Shown: piece after piece, positions 27,577 through 35,430 of the stretch
How the letters are laid out: the number at the start of each line of letters is the position of its first letter
How positions within the stretch are numbered: position 1 is the stretch's first letter
Assembly (NCBI RefSeq): GCF_009695585.1
Contig: NZ_VUNR01000025.1
Location: forward strand, 1-45,542
DNA length: 45,542 nt
DNA from: Anaerovibrio slackiae
Lineage (GTDB): Bacteria > Bacillota > Negativicutes > Selenomonadales > Selenomonadaceae
Direction of reading: 5' to 3'
Notes under the pieces: model-generated
Told to the model about the DNA's origin: nothing
Databases searched by the model: none
Seen by the model: only the letters and a program-made list of their open reading frames with translations
Made by a program: the position numbers and the translations under genes

Positions 27577-29532
27577 ATGGCAAAGACAACCCATGAATTT
27601 CAGGCAGAGACTAAAGAGCTGCTGAATCTGATGATTCACAGCATTTATACCAATCACGAGATTTTTCTCCGTGAGCTGATTTCCAATGCGTCTGATGCTA
27701 TTGACAAGCTGCATTTTGAGTCCTTGCAGAATCGGGATATTTTGGAGGGCAACGAGGACTATGAGATTTTCCTGGTGCCTGACAAGGAAAGCCATACCCT
27801 GACTATTTCCGATAACGGTATTGGCATGACCAAGGACGAGGTAGTAGAGAATATCGGTACTATTGCCAAGTCCGGCACCAAGGCGTTTCTGGAGCAGCTG
27901 CAGAAGGCAAAGGAGAACAATGCGGAGCTGACTGACAAGGAAATGATTGGCCAGTTCGGCGTAGGCTTCTACTCTGCCTTCATGGTGGCAGAGAAGGTGA
28001 CCATCACTACCCGCAAGGCAGGCACCAGCGAGGCAGTTCGCTGGGAATCCACTGGTGACGGTTCTTATACTTTGGAGGACTGCGAGAAGGAAAGCCGCGG
28101 TACTACCATCACTATTACTCTCGGCAAGGAATTCTATGGGGATGAGGCGGAGGAAAACTTTACTGATACCTGGAATCTCCAGAATCTGGTAAAGAAGTAT
28201 TCTGATTATGTGCGCTATCCAATCAAGATGAATTTTGAGACCGAGGAGATGCCTCGTGACGATGAGGGAAAAATCATCGAGGGCGCGGAGAAAATCAAGA
28301 AGATTGAGCTGAAAACCCTCAACTCCATGCAGCCGCTGTGGACAAAGAGCAAGAATGACATCACCAAGGAAGAATACACTGAGTTCATCAAGAATCAGTT
28401 CCATGAGTGGGAGGAGCCCATGGAGGTTTTTCACAACAAGGCTGAGGGTGGCGTAGAGTATACCTCACTGCTGTATATCCCTGCCAAGGCTCCGTTCAAC
28501 CTGTATCATACTGACTACGAGCCGGGGGTGCAGCTTTACTCCCGTCATGTGTTCATCATGGACAAGTGCAAGGATTTGCTGCCTGACTACCTGCGTTTCG
28601 TCAAGGGCCTGGTTGATTCTCCTGATTTGTCCCTGAATATTTCCCGTGAGCTTCTCCAGCAGAGCCGCGAGCTGAAGACCATCGGCAAGAATCTGGAAAA
28701 GACCATCCTCAAGGCTTTGGAGCGCATGCTGAAGAATGACCGTGAGAAGTACGAGAAGTTCTGGCAGGAGTTCGGCAAGTCCCTGAAGATTGGCATTTAC
28801 AACAGCATGTACACCGGCAGCAACGTGATTGACAAGCTGAAGGAGCTGCTGCTGTTCGCTTCCTCCAAGGAGGGCAAGGAGGTTTCCCTCAAGGAGTACG
28901 TGGAGCGTATGCCGGAGAGCCAGAAGAAGATTTATTATGCTACTGGTACTGACAAGGCCACCATTGAAAAGCTGCCTCAGATGGAGCTTCTGAAGGAGAA
29001 AGGCCTGGAAGTTCTTTACCTGCTGGATCCTGTGGATGAGTTTGCTATTGAGACCATCCGCACTTATAGCGATAAGGAGTTCCAGTCCATCAGCCGCGGT
29101 GATTTGGATTTGGATGATGCCGAGTCCCAGGAGGCCAAGAAGGAGACTGAGGAAATCGCCAAGAACAATGATGATCTGGTGAAGGATATCAAGGAAGTGC
29201 TGGGGGACAAGGTTGCGGAGGTAAAAATCAGCTCCCGCCTGAAGTCCGGTGCTGTGTGCCTGGTGGCTGACGCCATGGGGCCGAGCCTTTCTATGGAGCA
29301 TACTTTTGCCGCTATGGACAACCCTATGTTCAAGGCAAAGAGGATTTTGGAAATCAATCCGAAGCATGACCTGTTCAGCAAGCTGCAGATTCTCCACGCC
29401 AACGGCAAGGATGATGCAGATTTCAAGGATTATTGCGATCTGCTCTACACCCAGGCTCTGATTATCGAGGGCATTATGCCTGAGAACCCTGTGGATTTCG
29501 CCAACAAGATTGCCAAGATGATGGCGAAGTAA
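27577..29532 (+). CDS. htpG: Hsp90 chaperone HtpG
   Basis: A 651-residue cytoplasmic ATP-dependent chaperone. The GHKL ATPase domain shows LRELISNASDAIDKL, LTISDNGIGMTKDEV, GTIAKSGTKAFLEQL and GQFGVGFYSAFMVA. The middle domain has LYIPAKAPFNLY, GVQLYSRHVFIMD and LPDYLRFVKGLVDS-DLSLNISRE. The C-terminal dimerisation domain ends NPVDFANKIAKMM. ATG 27577 follows AAGGAGA. The CIRCE site directly upstream places it under HrcA control, unlike B. subtilis htpG. Confidence 0.98.
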   Translation: MAKTTHEFQAETKELLNLMIHSIYTNHEIFLRELISNASDAIDKLHFESLQNRDILEGNEDYEIFLVPDKESHTLTISDNGIGMTKDEVVENIGTIAKSGTKAFLEQLQKAKENNAELTDKEMIGQFGVGFYSAFMVAEKVTITTRKAGTSEAVRWESTGDGSYTLEDCEKESRGTTITITLGKEFYGDEAEENFTDTWNLQNLVKKYSDYVRYPIKMNFETEEMPRDDEGKIIEGAEKIKKIELKTLNSMQPLWTKSKNDITKEEYTEFIKNQFHEWEEPMEVFHNKAEGGVEYTSLLYIPAKAPFNLYHTDYEPGVQLYSRHVFIMDKCKDLLPDYLRFVKGLVDSPDLSLNISRELLQQSRELKTIGKNLEKTILKALERMLKNDREKYEKFWQEFGKSLKIGIYNSMYTGSNVIDKLKELLLFASSKEGKEVSLKEYVERMPESQKKIYYATGTDKATIEKLPQMELLKEKGLEVLYLLDPVDEFAIETIRTYSDKEFQSISRGDLDLDDAESQEAKKETEEIAKNNDDLVKDIKEVLGDKVAEVKISSRLKSGAVCLVADAMGPSLSMEHTFAAMDNPMFKAKRILEINPKHDLFSKLQILHANGKDDADFKDYCDLLYTQALIIEGIMPENPVDFANKIAKMMAK

Positions 29533-29582
29533 GCAGTGGCTAGTATCACAATATAATATCGCATAATATAGTGCAAATACAT

Positions 29583-29641
29583 GGTGCAGGCAATAACTGG
29601 CGCAGGGGCAAATTGTGTCAGGAGGTTGTCTGCATTTTTTT
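29583..29641 (+). repeat. Dispersed hairpin repeat, copy 1 (terminator-like)
   Basis: TGGTGCAGGCAATAACTG begins an imperfect hairpin whose 3' arm GTGTCAGGA...TTGTCTGCA is followed by seven T. It can serve as the htpG terminator. The same 18 bases and the same layout recur at 31381-31440. Confidence 0.75.
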
Positions 29642-30046
29642 ATTGATATTGCAGAGCTTAGGAATAGTACGGAGGAGGCAGTTTTTAGGCCAAAAGAAAA
29701 TTCTGAGAATATGGTTGCATCGTAATTTGAGAGAGGCGTTTGTGTTTATTCGCAAATGCTTTTCTTATTTTAGTTGTGGTGGATGCCTAGCAGTTCTTGA
29801 CAGTACGCACAAGAACTGCTGGGATTAAACTGCTGACGGTAAAGCACTTAGCAATAGTTATTTTGTGTATCTATGTGTTGAGCTATTTTGAATTATAAAA
29901 ACGGGTAGTTTTTGGCACTACCAAATTGACAGTAGAGGGGGATTTATGTGATAATGAGAATGGTAGATAGATGGACAACTATTAATGTGTTTCATGATAG
30001 TAAGATGTCATTATCTGCGATATACTATAGAGGAAGGGGGGATAAT
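29642..30046. other. Non-coding stretch between htpG and the next gene
   Basis: No supported gene. A strong hairpin, CCTAGCAGTTCTTG (29786-29799) with CAAGAACTGCTGGG (29810-29823), lacks a T-tract. One short frame near 29643-29727 looks faintly protein-like (AELRNSTEEAVFRPKENSE) but has no start. A -10-like TATACTAT at 30021-30028 may drive the following gene. Confidence 0.4.
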
Positions 30047-30520
30047 ATGTTTTTAGATGATCAAATACTTGTTTATATAGAAGATGGCGGATCTGAGTTT
30101 GATTTACTGGAATTAGAATGTGAAGATGAGGCAATTTATGAACTTCTAGCGGAAGATTTGATAAAGGATGCCACTAAGTATAACGGTCGGTGGTATGTGT
30201 TTAAAGTAAATTCTAATGATAATGGACCGTTGCCTCATTTTCATATAGATGCTCAAGATGGTAATGGAGCTGAGTATCATGGGGCATTAATGCTGGATAG
30301 AAATATGGATTTTAATCATAATAAGAGCATGAGGCTTGATTTTACAAAACGTAAATTTTCAAGACAGATCGATGAAGCTTTGCGTAATGAGTATAAGAAC
30401 ACAGGAAACAGTTGTTGGAAAACATTGCAGTCATGGTGGAATAAGAGCAATGCTAGGTTAGGATGTTCTCATGCAACATCTCAACCGGATTACAGTATCA
30501 TAGAGCGGTATCGTGATTAA
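30047..30520 (+). CDS. Hypothetical protein, 157 residues
   Basis: ATG 30047 is chosen because GGAAGGGGG lies six bases before it. An in-frame GTG at 29948 would add 33 residues but has no ribosome site and runs through a -10-like sequence. The N-terminal third is strongly acidic (MFLDDQILVYIEDGGSEFDL, ELECEDEAIYELLAEDL). GPLPHFHIDAQ and AEYHGALMLDRNMDFNHN follow, then a basic C terminus. No family is recognised. Composition is AT-richer than htpG. It forms a two-gene island with the next gene, bracketed by two copies of a hairpin repeat. Confidence 0.5.
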   Translation: MFLDDQILVYIEDGGSEFDLLELECEDEAIYELLAEDLIKDATKYNGRWYVFKVNSNDNGPLPHFHIDAQDGNGAEYHGALMLDRNMDFNHNKSMRLDFTKRKFSRQIDEALRNEYKNTGNSCWKTLQSWWNKSNARLGCSHATSQPDYSIIERYRD

Positions 30521-30532
30521 TAAGTAAACAAT

Positions 30533-30558
30533 CCCCCTTCCATTGATTTGGGAGGGGG
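30533..30558 (+). terminator. GC-rich hairpin between the two hypothetical genes
   Basis: CCCCCTTCC pairs with GGGAGGGGG around an 8-base loop, starting about 12 bp after the preceding stop. The following bases are TATATAATTT rather than a clean T-run, so termination strength is uncertain. Confidence 0.55.
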
Positions 30559-30560
30559 TA

Positions 30561-30592
30561 TATAATTTATATGTGAAAATTATGTTCACATA
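30561..30592 (+). promoter_or_regulatory. Possible promoter and palindromic operator
   Basis: TATAAT (30561-30566) is followed closely by the palindrome ATGTGAA-N7-TTCACAT (30571-30591). The palindrome would lie at the transcription start, a typical repressor-operator position. No clear -35 is visible. The spacing differs from a CRP site (TGTGA-N6-TCACA). Confidence 0.4.
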
Positions 30593-30605
30593 AGGGGGAA
30601 CGGTG

Positions 30606-31367
30606 ATGATTGATTATCTGAAATCAAAGGCTCTGAAAGAATATCACAAGAAGCTGAATTTTGTCCTGCCTGATGAGGCTGTTGCAACCTTGATATACTG
30701 CTCACGGGTAACGCTGGAGGAAAAATATGCTTCTTTGCAGGAACTGGCGGATAAAACGCAGGATGAGAATTTGAAACGGTGTATTGCTGCCAGGCTGGCA
30801 TCTGATAGGGAAGATTATGATAATCTGGTCAGGCAGGAAGCTGGTATTGTATTTGCCGTGGAGGATGCTAAGGAAGTCTCCTTTGGTAAATTTCCTTCCT
30901 TTGAGGAAGCTTATGAAGCTGGCAGGAAACTGGGAAAGAAATTTCGCATTTTAAAGGAGTATATTTTGTCCGCTGGTTCTGGCGAAGATGATGAGGATGA
31001 ATATGATAATGTCATAGGCGGTGTCAGCTACAATGCAGAAGCACAAATGACATGGTTCACCTATGATGCTGATAAAGAAATCAATAGCTTGGAATATTGT
31101 GTCAATAGTTTTGAGGGCAAGCCTTTTTGGATGCCGCATCCTTTTCGTACAGGAGACAAGGTTAAGTTTTGTTATGAGGGCGGAGAGGAGCAGGCAGGTA
31201 TAGTTGGCAATCAGGACACTGACCAGTGGAATGAGATGATTTTGGAGGGCATTAAGGAAGGTACTATAGATGTGGAGGAAACGCTGAATGTTTTAGTGGA
31301 GTACCCGGAACTTTTTTCAGGTGCTCATAGCCATGTCCTGGTTATGGATTTGGAATACGCGGATTGA
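30606..31367 (+). CDS. Hypothetical protein, 253 residues
   Basis: ATG 30606 follows AAGGGGG; an adjacent GTG at 30603 is the alternative. The N-terminal half is helical and charged (YLKSKALKEYHKKLNFVLPDEAVATLIY, LQELADKTQDENLKRCIAARLASDREDY). The C-terminal half is acidic and probably beta-rich, with FWMPHPFRTGDKVKFCYEG, AGIVGNQDTDQW and SGAHSHVLVMDLEYAD. The 'PHPF-x-GDxV' segment recalls small domains in phage and immunity-like proteins, but I cannot assign a family. An immunity or accessory role is speculation. Confidence 0.55.
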   Translation: MIDYLKSKALKEYHKKLNFVLPDEAVATLIYCSRVTLEEKYASLQELADKTQDENLKRCIAARLASDREDYDNLVRQEAGIVFAVEDAKEVSFGKFPSFEEAYEAGRKLGKKFRILKEYILSAGSGEDDEDEYDNVIGGVSYNAEAQMTWFTYDADKEINSLEYCVNSFEGKPFWMPHPFRTGDKVKFCYEGGEEQAGIVGNQDTDQWNEMILEGIKEGTIDVEETLNVLVEYPELFSGAHSHVLVMDLEYAD

Positions 31368-31381
31368 TAATGTGAATATAT

Positions 31382-31440
31382 GGTGCAGGCAATAACTGAT
31401 GCATGAACAGGTGGTGTCAGGATATTGCCTGCACTTTATT
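31382..31440 (+). repeat. Dispersed hairpin repeat, copy 2 (terminator-like)
   Basis: TGGTGCAGGCAATAACTG is identical to copy 1 at 29583. The 3' arm GTGTCAGGATATTGCCTGCA pairs better than in copy 1 and is followed by CTTTATTTTTT. It ends transcription of the preceding gene and lies just upstream of the Pho-box-like repeats. Confidence 0.78.
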
Positions 31441-31441
31441 T

Positions 31442-31496
31442 TTTACAAAAAATTAACAAAAACTGTCAAAGAGATTTTACATAAAAATCGTATGAT
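31442..31496 (+). promoter_or_regulatory. Pho-box-like direct repeats and promoter
   Basis: Hexamers TTTACA (31442), TTAACA (31453), TGTCAA (31464) and TTTTAC/TTTACA (31475/31476) recur every 11 bp. This is the periodicity of PhoB/PhoP boxes. A -10 TATGAT (31491-31496) lies about 10 bp after the last unit with no normal -35, the usual arrangement at PhoB-activated promoters. The downstream genes are for phosphate, which supports the call. Confidence 0.68.
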
Positions 31497-31525
31497 AAAG
31501 TCATATTTAGGACGGGAGTGATTTC

Positions 31526-32431
31526 ATGCAGATTAAGAGGATGGAGAACAGGCTGTGGCTGGCGGTGCTTTTGCTGGTGGCTGCGTTATCCCTTGCCGGA
31601 TGTGGCATGTCGGCAGGAAATAGCGGAGGGCAGCTGAGTCAGGAGCAGGTGGACGGTCTTGAGAAGCTTGGCAAAATCAAGGTGATTTCTAGGGAGGATG
31701 GCTCCGGGACGCGGAGCACCTTTGCGGAGCTGGCAGGCTTTGCCGGAGAAGGCAAGGGGGCAGATCTGACCAGGGAGGATGCCGCCGTAGCTGACAATGC
31801 GGAGACAGTTGTCCAGCAGGTGGCAGGTGATAAAGCGGCTATCGGCTATGCATCCTATGGCACAGTGCGCTCTGCTGCCGATGTGAAGATTTTGACGGTG
31901 AATGGCTTTGATGTGTCCTCCGGCAAGGGGAGCTATCCTCTGCGGCGGTCTTTTTATCTGGCCTACAGCGGTCGGCTGAGTGATTTGGAGCAGGATTTTC
32001 TGACCTATGTTACCGGGGCAGGCCAGGAGCTGGTGGGTAAATCCTTCGGGGCTGTTGCCAAGGCGGACAGATTCCTGTCCAATCAGGCGGCAGGGGAGTT
32101 GAAAATCGTTGGCTCCACCTCGGTGGCACCTTTGATGTCAGAGCTGGCAGCTGCCTATGAGGGCATCAATACCCATGCCGATATAAGCGTGGTGCCGTCA
32201 AATTCCGCAGATGGCCTGACCAGGACCATGCAGGGGGAGTGTGACTTCGGCATGGCTTCCCGGGAGCTGAAGGATTATGAAAAGGAGCTTTTGAATTACC
32301 GGCTGATTGCCAATGATGATATTGTGGTGATTGTCAATAAGGATAATCCTCTGACCAATATCACCCTTGAGCAGCTGAAGGGGATTTATACGGGAGAGCT
32401 GGCCGGCTGGCAGGAGCTTTCCGGAAAATGA
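31526..32431 (+). CDS. PstS-like phosphate-binding lipoprotein with circularly permuted lobes
   Basis: A 301-residue lipoprotein with signal sequence and lipobox LAGC (Cys ~27). Residues ~48-190 hold what is normally the second half of PstS: IKVISREDGSGTRSTFAEL, VAGDKAAIGYASYGTV, GSYPLRRSFYLAYSG and FLTYVTGAGQELV. Residues ~190-301 hold the normal first half: GELKIVGSTSVAPLMSELAAAYE, CDFGMASRELKDYE, IVVIVNKDNPLTNITLEQLKGIYTG, ending AGWQELSGK. In standard PstS the latter leads directly into the former, so the order is circularly permuted. Both phosphate-binding loops (GSTS and SREDGSGTR) remain. ATG 31526 follows GGGAG. It is 58 bp from the symporter gene. Confidence 0.88.
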   Translation: MQIKRMENRLWLAVLLLVAALSLAGCGMSAGNSGGQLSQEQVDGLEKLGKIKVISREDGSGTRSTFAELAGFAGEGKGADLTREDAAVADNAETVVQQVAGDKAAIGYASYGTVRSAADVKILTVNGFDVSSGKGSYPLRRSFYLAYSGRLSDLEQDFLTYVTGAGQELVGKSFGAVAKADRFLSNQAAGELKIVGSTSVAPLMSELAAAYEGINTHADISVVPSNSADGLTRTMQGECDFGMASRELKDYEKELLNYRLIANDDIVVIVNKDNPLTNITLEQLKGIYTGELAGWQELSGK

Positions 32432-32489
32432 TGTCAGGAAGAGTTGGCAGAAAAATTACCACTGTGAAGTGTGATATGGAGGAGAGATA

Positions 32490-34181
32490 ATGGAAGGAAT
32501 GCAGATTGCATTTGGTCTGCTGGGCGGACTGGCAGTCTTTATCTATGGCATGAATATGATGAGCGAATGCCTGCAAAAGGCTGCCGGGGAGAAAATGAAA
32601 AGCATCCTGGCGATGCTGACGCGAAATCCTTTGCTGGGTGTGCTGGCAGGTGCGCTGACTACAGCGGTGCTGCAGAGCAGCAGCGCCACCACGGTTATGG
32701 CTATCGGCTTTGTCAGCGCGGGGCTGATGAGCCTGCCACAGGCGATTTCGATTATCCTGGGTGCCAATATCGGTACGACTATGACAGCCCAGATTATCGC
32801 CTTTAAGATTAGCGATTATATTTATCTGATTGTATTCTTGGGCTTTGCCATGGCTTTTGTCAGCAAGTCGGAGAAGGTCAAGAATATCGGCCAGACGATT
32901 TTTGCCTTTGGTCTCTTGTTCCTGGGAATTGAGACTATGGGACATGTGATGAAGCCGCTGGCCTCCAGCCCGGTGTTCACCAACATGATTGCGGAGGTAA
33001 GCGATATTCCTGTGCTGGGTGTGCTGGTAGGTACCCTGATGACACTGGTGGTGCAGAGCAGTAGTGCTACCATTGCGGTGCTGCAGAATTTTGCGGCCCA
33101 GGCAGGCCCTGATGGCGTAACCAGTATCCTGGGGCTGGCAGGGGCGATTCCTGTGCTGCTGGGTGATAATATCGGTACTACCATCACCGCATTGTTCGCA
33201 GCCGTGGGGCAGTCGAAGAATGCCAAGCGGACGGCAGTGGCTCACTGCGTGTTCAATATCTCCGGCTGCCTGCTGTTTATCTGGTTTGTAAATCCCTATG
33301 CGGCATTTATTCAGAGCATTTCCCCATCCGGGCCGGAGGTGGAGGTCATCTCCCGGCAGATTGCCAATGCCCATACTATTTTCAATATCACTATGACCTG
33401 TGTCTGGGTAGGCCTGATTAACAAGGTGATGGTGCCTATCGTCATGCGGATTGTGCCGGATAGCGAGGTAATTGCAGAGGAAAATCCTATGGAGCCGCAG
33501 TATCTGGACAGCAATCTCATCAGCCAGCCTTCTGCTGCCTTGCAGCTGGTGGCCAAGGAAGTGGTGCATTGCAGCGACATTGTGCAGGGGCTGATTGGCA
33601 ATACCCGGGAGCTTTTGAAAAAGGATGATGCCGGGCTGCTGGCCAGCATCTATGAGCAGGAGGCAGTTGCCAGAAATTTGCATGAGAGGATTACGGAGTA
33701 CCTGGCAGACCTGTTCTCAGCCGGTGTGCTGACGGAGGAACAGGCAACCCAGACGGCAGGGCTCATGTATGTGCTGAGTGACGTAGACAGGATTGCCATC
33801 CTCTGCGGTGATGCGGCACGGGCTGTACAGGAGAAGATGGACAAGAAGTATAAGTTCTCCAAGGAAGCTAAGAAGGATCTGGAAAAGAGCCTGCAGCTGG
33901 TGGAGGAAATGTACCATAATGCCCTCAGTGTCATGGAGACCGGCAGCAAGGAGGACGTGAAGGCCATCTTCAAGAAGAAGATTTTGATTCGCGACCTGGA
34001 TATCTCCATGCGCAAGGCGCATATGTCCCGTGTCAGCAAGGGCAAGTGCGCGGCCAACCTGACTGTGCCGTACAACAAGCTGCTGCATATTATTGACCGC
34101 ATGGGCAATAACTGCGTTAATATTGCGGATACTGCCCTGAAAAAAGTAAATTTGCAGTATTTTAGTGCCCTTGAAGCATAA
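32490..34181 (+). CDS. Na+/Pi cotransporter family protein with PhoU-like tail
   Basis: A 563-residue membrane protein. Two inverted repeats each carry the NptA/SLC34 motif: VLQSSSATTVMAIGFVSAG (~58) and VVQSSSATIAVLQNF (~188), with GANIGTTMTA and GDNIGTTITA after them. The C-terminal ~200 residues (from ~345) are helical and PhoU-like (EVVHCSDIVQGLIGN, YVLSDVDRIAILCGDAARAVQEK). It couples phosphate uptake to sodium. GGAGGAGAG precedes ATG 32490. Pairing with a binding lipoprotein instead of PstCAB is unusual. Confidence 0.92.
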   Translation: MEGMQIAFGLLGGLAVFIYGMNMMSECLQKAAGEKMKSILAMLTRNPLLGVLAGALTTAVLQSSSATTVMAIGFVSAGLMSLPQAISIILGANIGTTMTAQIIAFKISDYIYLIVFLGFAMAFVSKSEKVKNIGQTIFAFGLLFLGIETMGHVMKPLASSPVFTNMIAEVSDIPVLGVLVGTLMTLVVQSSSATIAVLQNFAAQAGPDGVTSILGLAGAIPVLLGDNIGTTITALFAAVGQSKNAKRTAVAHCVFNISGCLLFIWFVNPYAAFIQSISPSGPEVEVISRQIANAHTIFNITMTCVWVGLINKVMVPIVMRIVPDSEVIAEENPMEPQYLDSNLISQPSAALQLVAKEVVHCSDIVQGLIGNTRELLKKDDAGLLASIYEQEAVARNLHERITEYLADLFSAGVLTEEQATQTAGLMYVLSDVDRIAILCGDAARAVQEKMDKKYKFSKEAKKDLEKSLQLVEEMYHNALSVMETGSKEDVKAIFKKKILIRDLDISMRKAHMSRVSKGKCAANLTVPYNKLLHIIDRMGNNCVNIADTALKKVNLQYFSALEA

Positions 34182-34189
34182 AAATTGAC

Positions 34190-34337
34190 GAACCCGGTAT
34201 GACTGTACCAACGAAAACGCGCTCTCGCTCCTAGTTGTGCCTCGCGTTACTAACATTCATCTATCGCCTTTGGCTCTGATGAATGAAGTAACGAGGCGCA
34301 ACAAGGGTTTTCTTATGGTACATGTCATACCGGGTTC
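34190..34337. other. Long hairpin element A (candidate structured RNA or mobile palindrome)
   Basis: It begins 8 bp after the symporter stop. GAACCCGGTATGAC (34190-34203) pairs perfectly with GTCATACCGGGTTC (34324-34337). TGTACCA (34204-34210) pairs with TGGTACA (34316-34322), and GAAAAC pairs with GTTTTC. A one-sided unpaired segment holds CGCTCTCGCTC (34220-34230). The stem resumes as GTTGTGCCTCGCGTTACT (34234-34251) with AGTAACGAGGCGCAAC (34287-34302), then CATTCATC with GATGAATG around an ATCGCCTTTGGCTC loop. Element B at 44387-44729 has the same plan. No known RNA class was recognised. Confidence 0.75.
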
Positions 34338-34384
34338 TCGCTTCCTGCCTGTATGTAAAAATCATTAACTATATTTCAGGTGAT

Positions 34385-35227
34385 TTATGTGCTGCTGTTG
34401 CGGAAGGCGGTGGGGGTGGTGCGGAAGCTTTTCTTGAACTCCCGGGAGAAGGCGGAGTAATCCGTGAAGCCGCACTGGTAGCAGAGCTCCGTAATGGGAA
34501 TGTCGGTGGTGGCCAGCAGGCTCTTTGCCAGCAGGAGCCTTTTGCTGTTGATGTACTGATGGATGCTGAAGCCGGTGTCAGCCTTGAACTTGCGCATCAT
34601 GTAGAACTTGCTGAGATAGGCTGTTTCTGCCAGGGTGTCAATGGACAGGTCATCGGTGAGGTGGCTGTTGATGTAGGCAAGGATTTGCTGGATTTTCCTG
34701 TCGCAGGAAACGCTGGAAAGCTCCAGCTCGTTGTCCAGAATGGCCCGGTTCAGGAGTATCATAAATTCCATGAACAGCAATTCGGTGTACAGCTCGTTGC
34801 CGTAGCCCTGCTGGTGGGCAACTGTTTCCAGCTTGTCCATGTGAAACAGCAGGTCGTGGCTTTTGCCGGGCGGCGCATGCATGACGCTGGAGGCCTCCCT
34901 TGCGGCGTGAAAGCATTGGGCAAGGTCGCATTTACCCTGTCCGCACTTGGCGAGAAAATCCGGCGAGACGTAGATGACAATCCTTTCGTAGCTTTTGCCG
35001 GGCACAGTAACGGGGCGGTGGATTTCACCGGCACTGACGAAAAGAATATCCCGTGGTTTCAGGGGATAGGTCCTTCCTTCGATGATGTAGGAGGCTTCGC
35101 CCCCCAGGAACAGGATGATTTTGTGGAAATCGTGGTAGTGGAAGGGGATTTCTTGCAGGGCGGCATCTTTGAGGCGGAAGACGCGGAAGCCCTGCAGGAG
35201 ATACCCTTTTTTATTATATTCATTCAT
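34385..35227 (-). CDS. AraC-family transcriptional regulator
   Basis: A 280-residue protein starting at ATG 35227 behind AAGGAG. The N-terminal cupin domain has EIPFHYHDFHKIILFLGGEASYIIEG and LKPRDILFVSAGEIHRPV, where HFH-like residues suggest a sugar-sensing AraC cupin. The C-terminal helix-turn-helix pair covers ~180-280 (YINSHLTDDLSIDTLAETAYLSKFYMMRKFKADTGFS, ITELCYQCGFTDYSAFSREFKKSFRTTPTAFR). It is divergent from the DapF-like gene, 203 bp away, which may be its target. Confidence 0.92.
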   Translation of the reverse strand: MNEYNKKGYLLQGFRVFRLKDAALQEIPFHYHDFHKIILFLGGEASYIIEGRTYPLKPRDILFVSAGEIHRPVTVPGKSYERIVIYVSPDFLAKCGQGKCDLAQCFHAAREASSVMHAPPGKSHDLLFHMDKLETVAHQQGYGNELYTELLFMEFMILLNRAILDNELELSSVSCDRKIQQILAYINSHLTDDLSIDTLAETAYLSKFYMMRKFKADTGFSIHQYINSKRLLLAKSLLATTDIPITELCYQCGFTDYSAFSREFKKSFRTTPTAFRNSST

Positions 35228-35344
35228 AATTATTGCTCCTTGGTTTTTGTGAAGCTGGTTATCTGCTCTGTTAGTGACTTTAAATATTATAGGACATTTT
35301 TTGCAATATTGACAGCACTTTTTATATATTCAATGTAAATATTG

Positions 35345-35404
35345 CCTGCTATAATGTACACAACATGAGATGTGAAAGCCCTATAAATTAATGATTTAGG
35401 GCTT
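35345..35404 (+). promoter_or_regulatory. Extended -10 promoter and leader hairpin of the DapF-like gene
   Basis: TGCTATAAT (35347-35355) is an extended -10 without a good -35. The leader then carries a hairpin, AAGCCCTA (35376-35383) with TAGGGCTT (35397-35404), shortly before the ribosome site. Confidence 0.5.
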
Positions 35405-35430
35405 GATGTTATAGGAAGGGGAAATCAAAA

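Noticed and set aside
30571-30591. CRP-binding site
   Set aside because: The half-sites TGTGA/TCACA are separated by nine bases instead of six; a different repressor palindrome is more likely.
31526-32431. Frameshifted or truncated ordinary PstS
   Set aside because: Both halves are complete and in one frame but in swapped order; no leftover first half lies upstream or second half downstream.
34190-34337. Integron attC site, retron ncRNA or simple terminator
   Set aside because: No GTTRRRY/RYYYAAC boxes or integrase, no reverse transcriptase nearby, and no T-tract after the stem.
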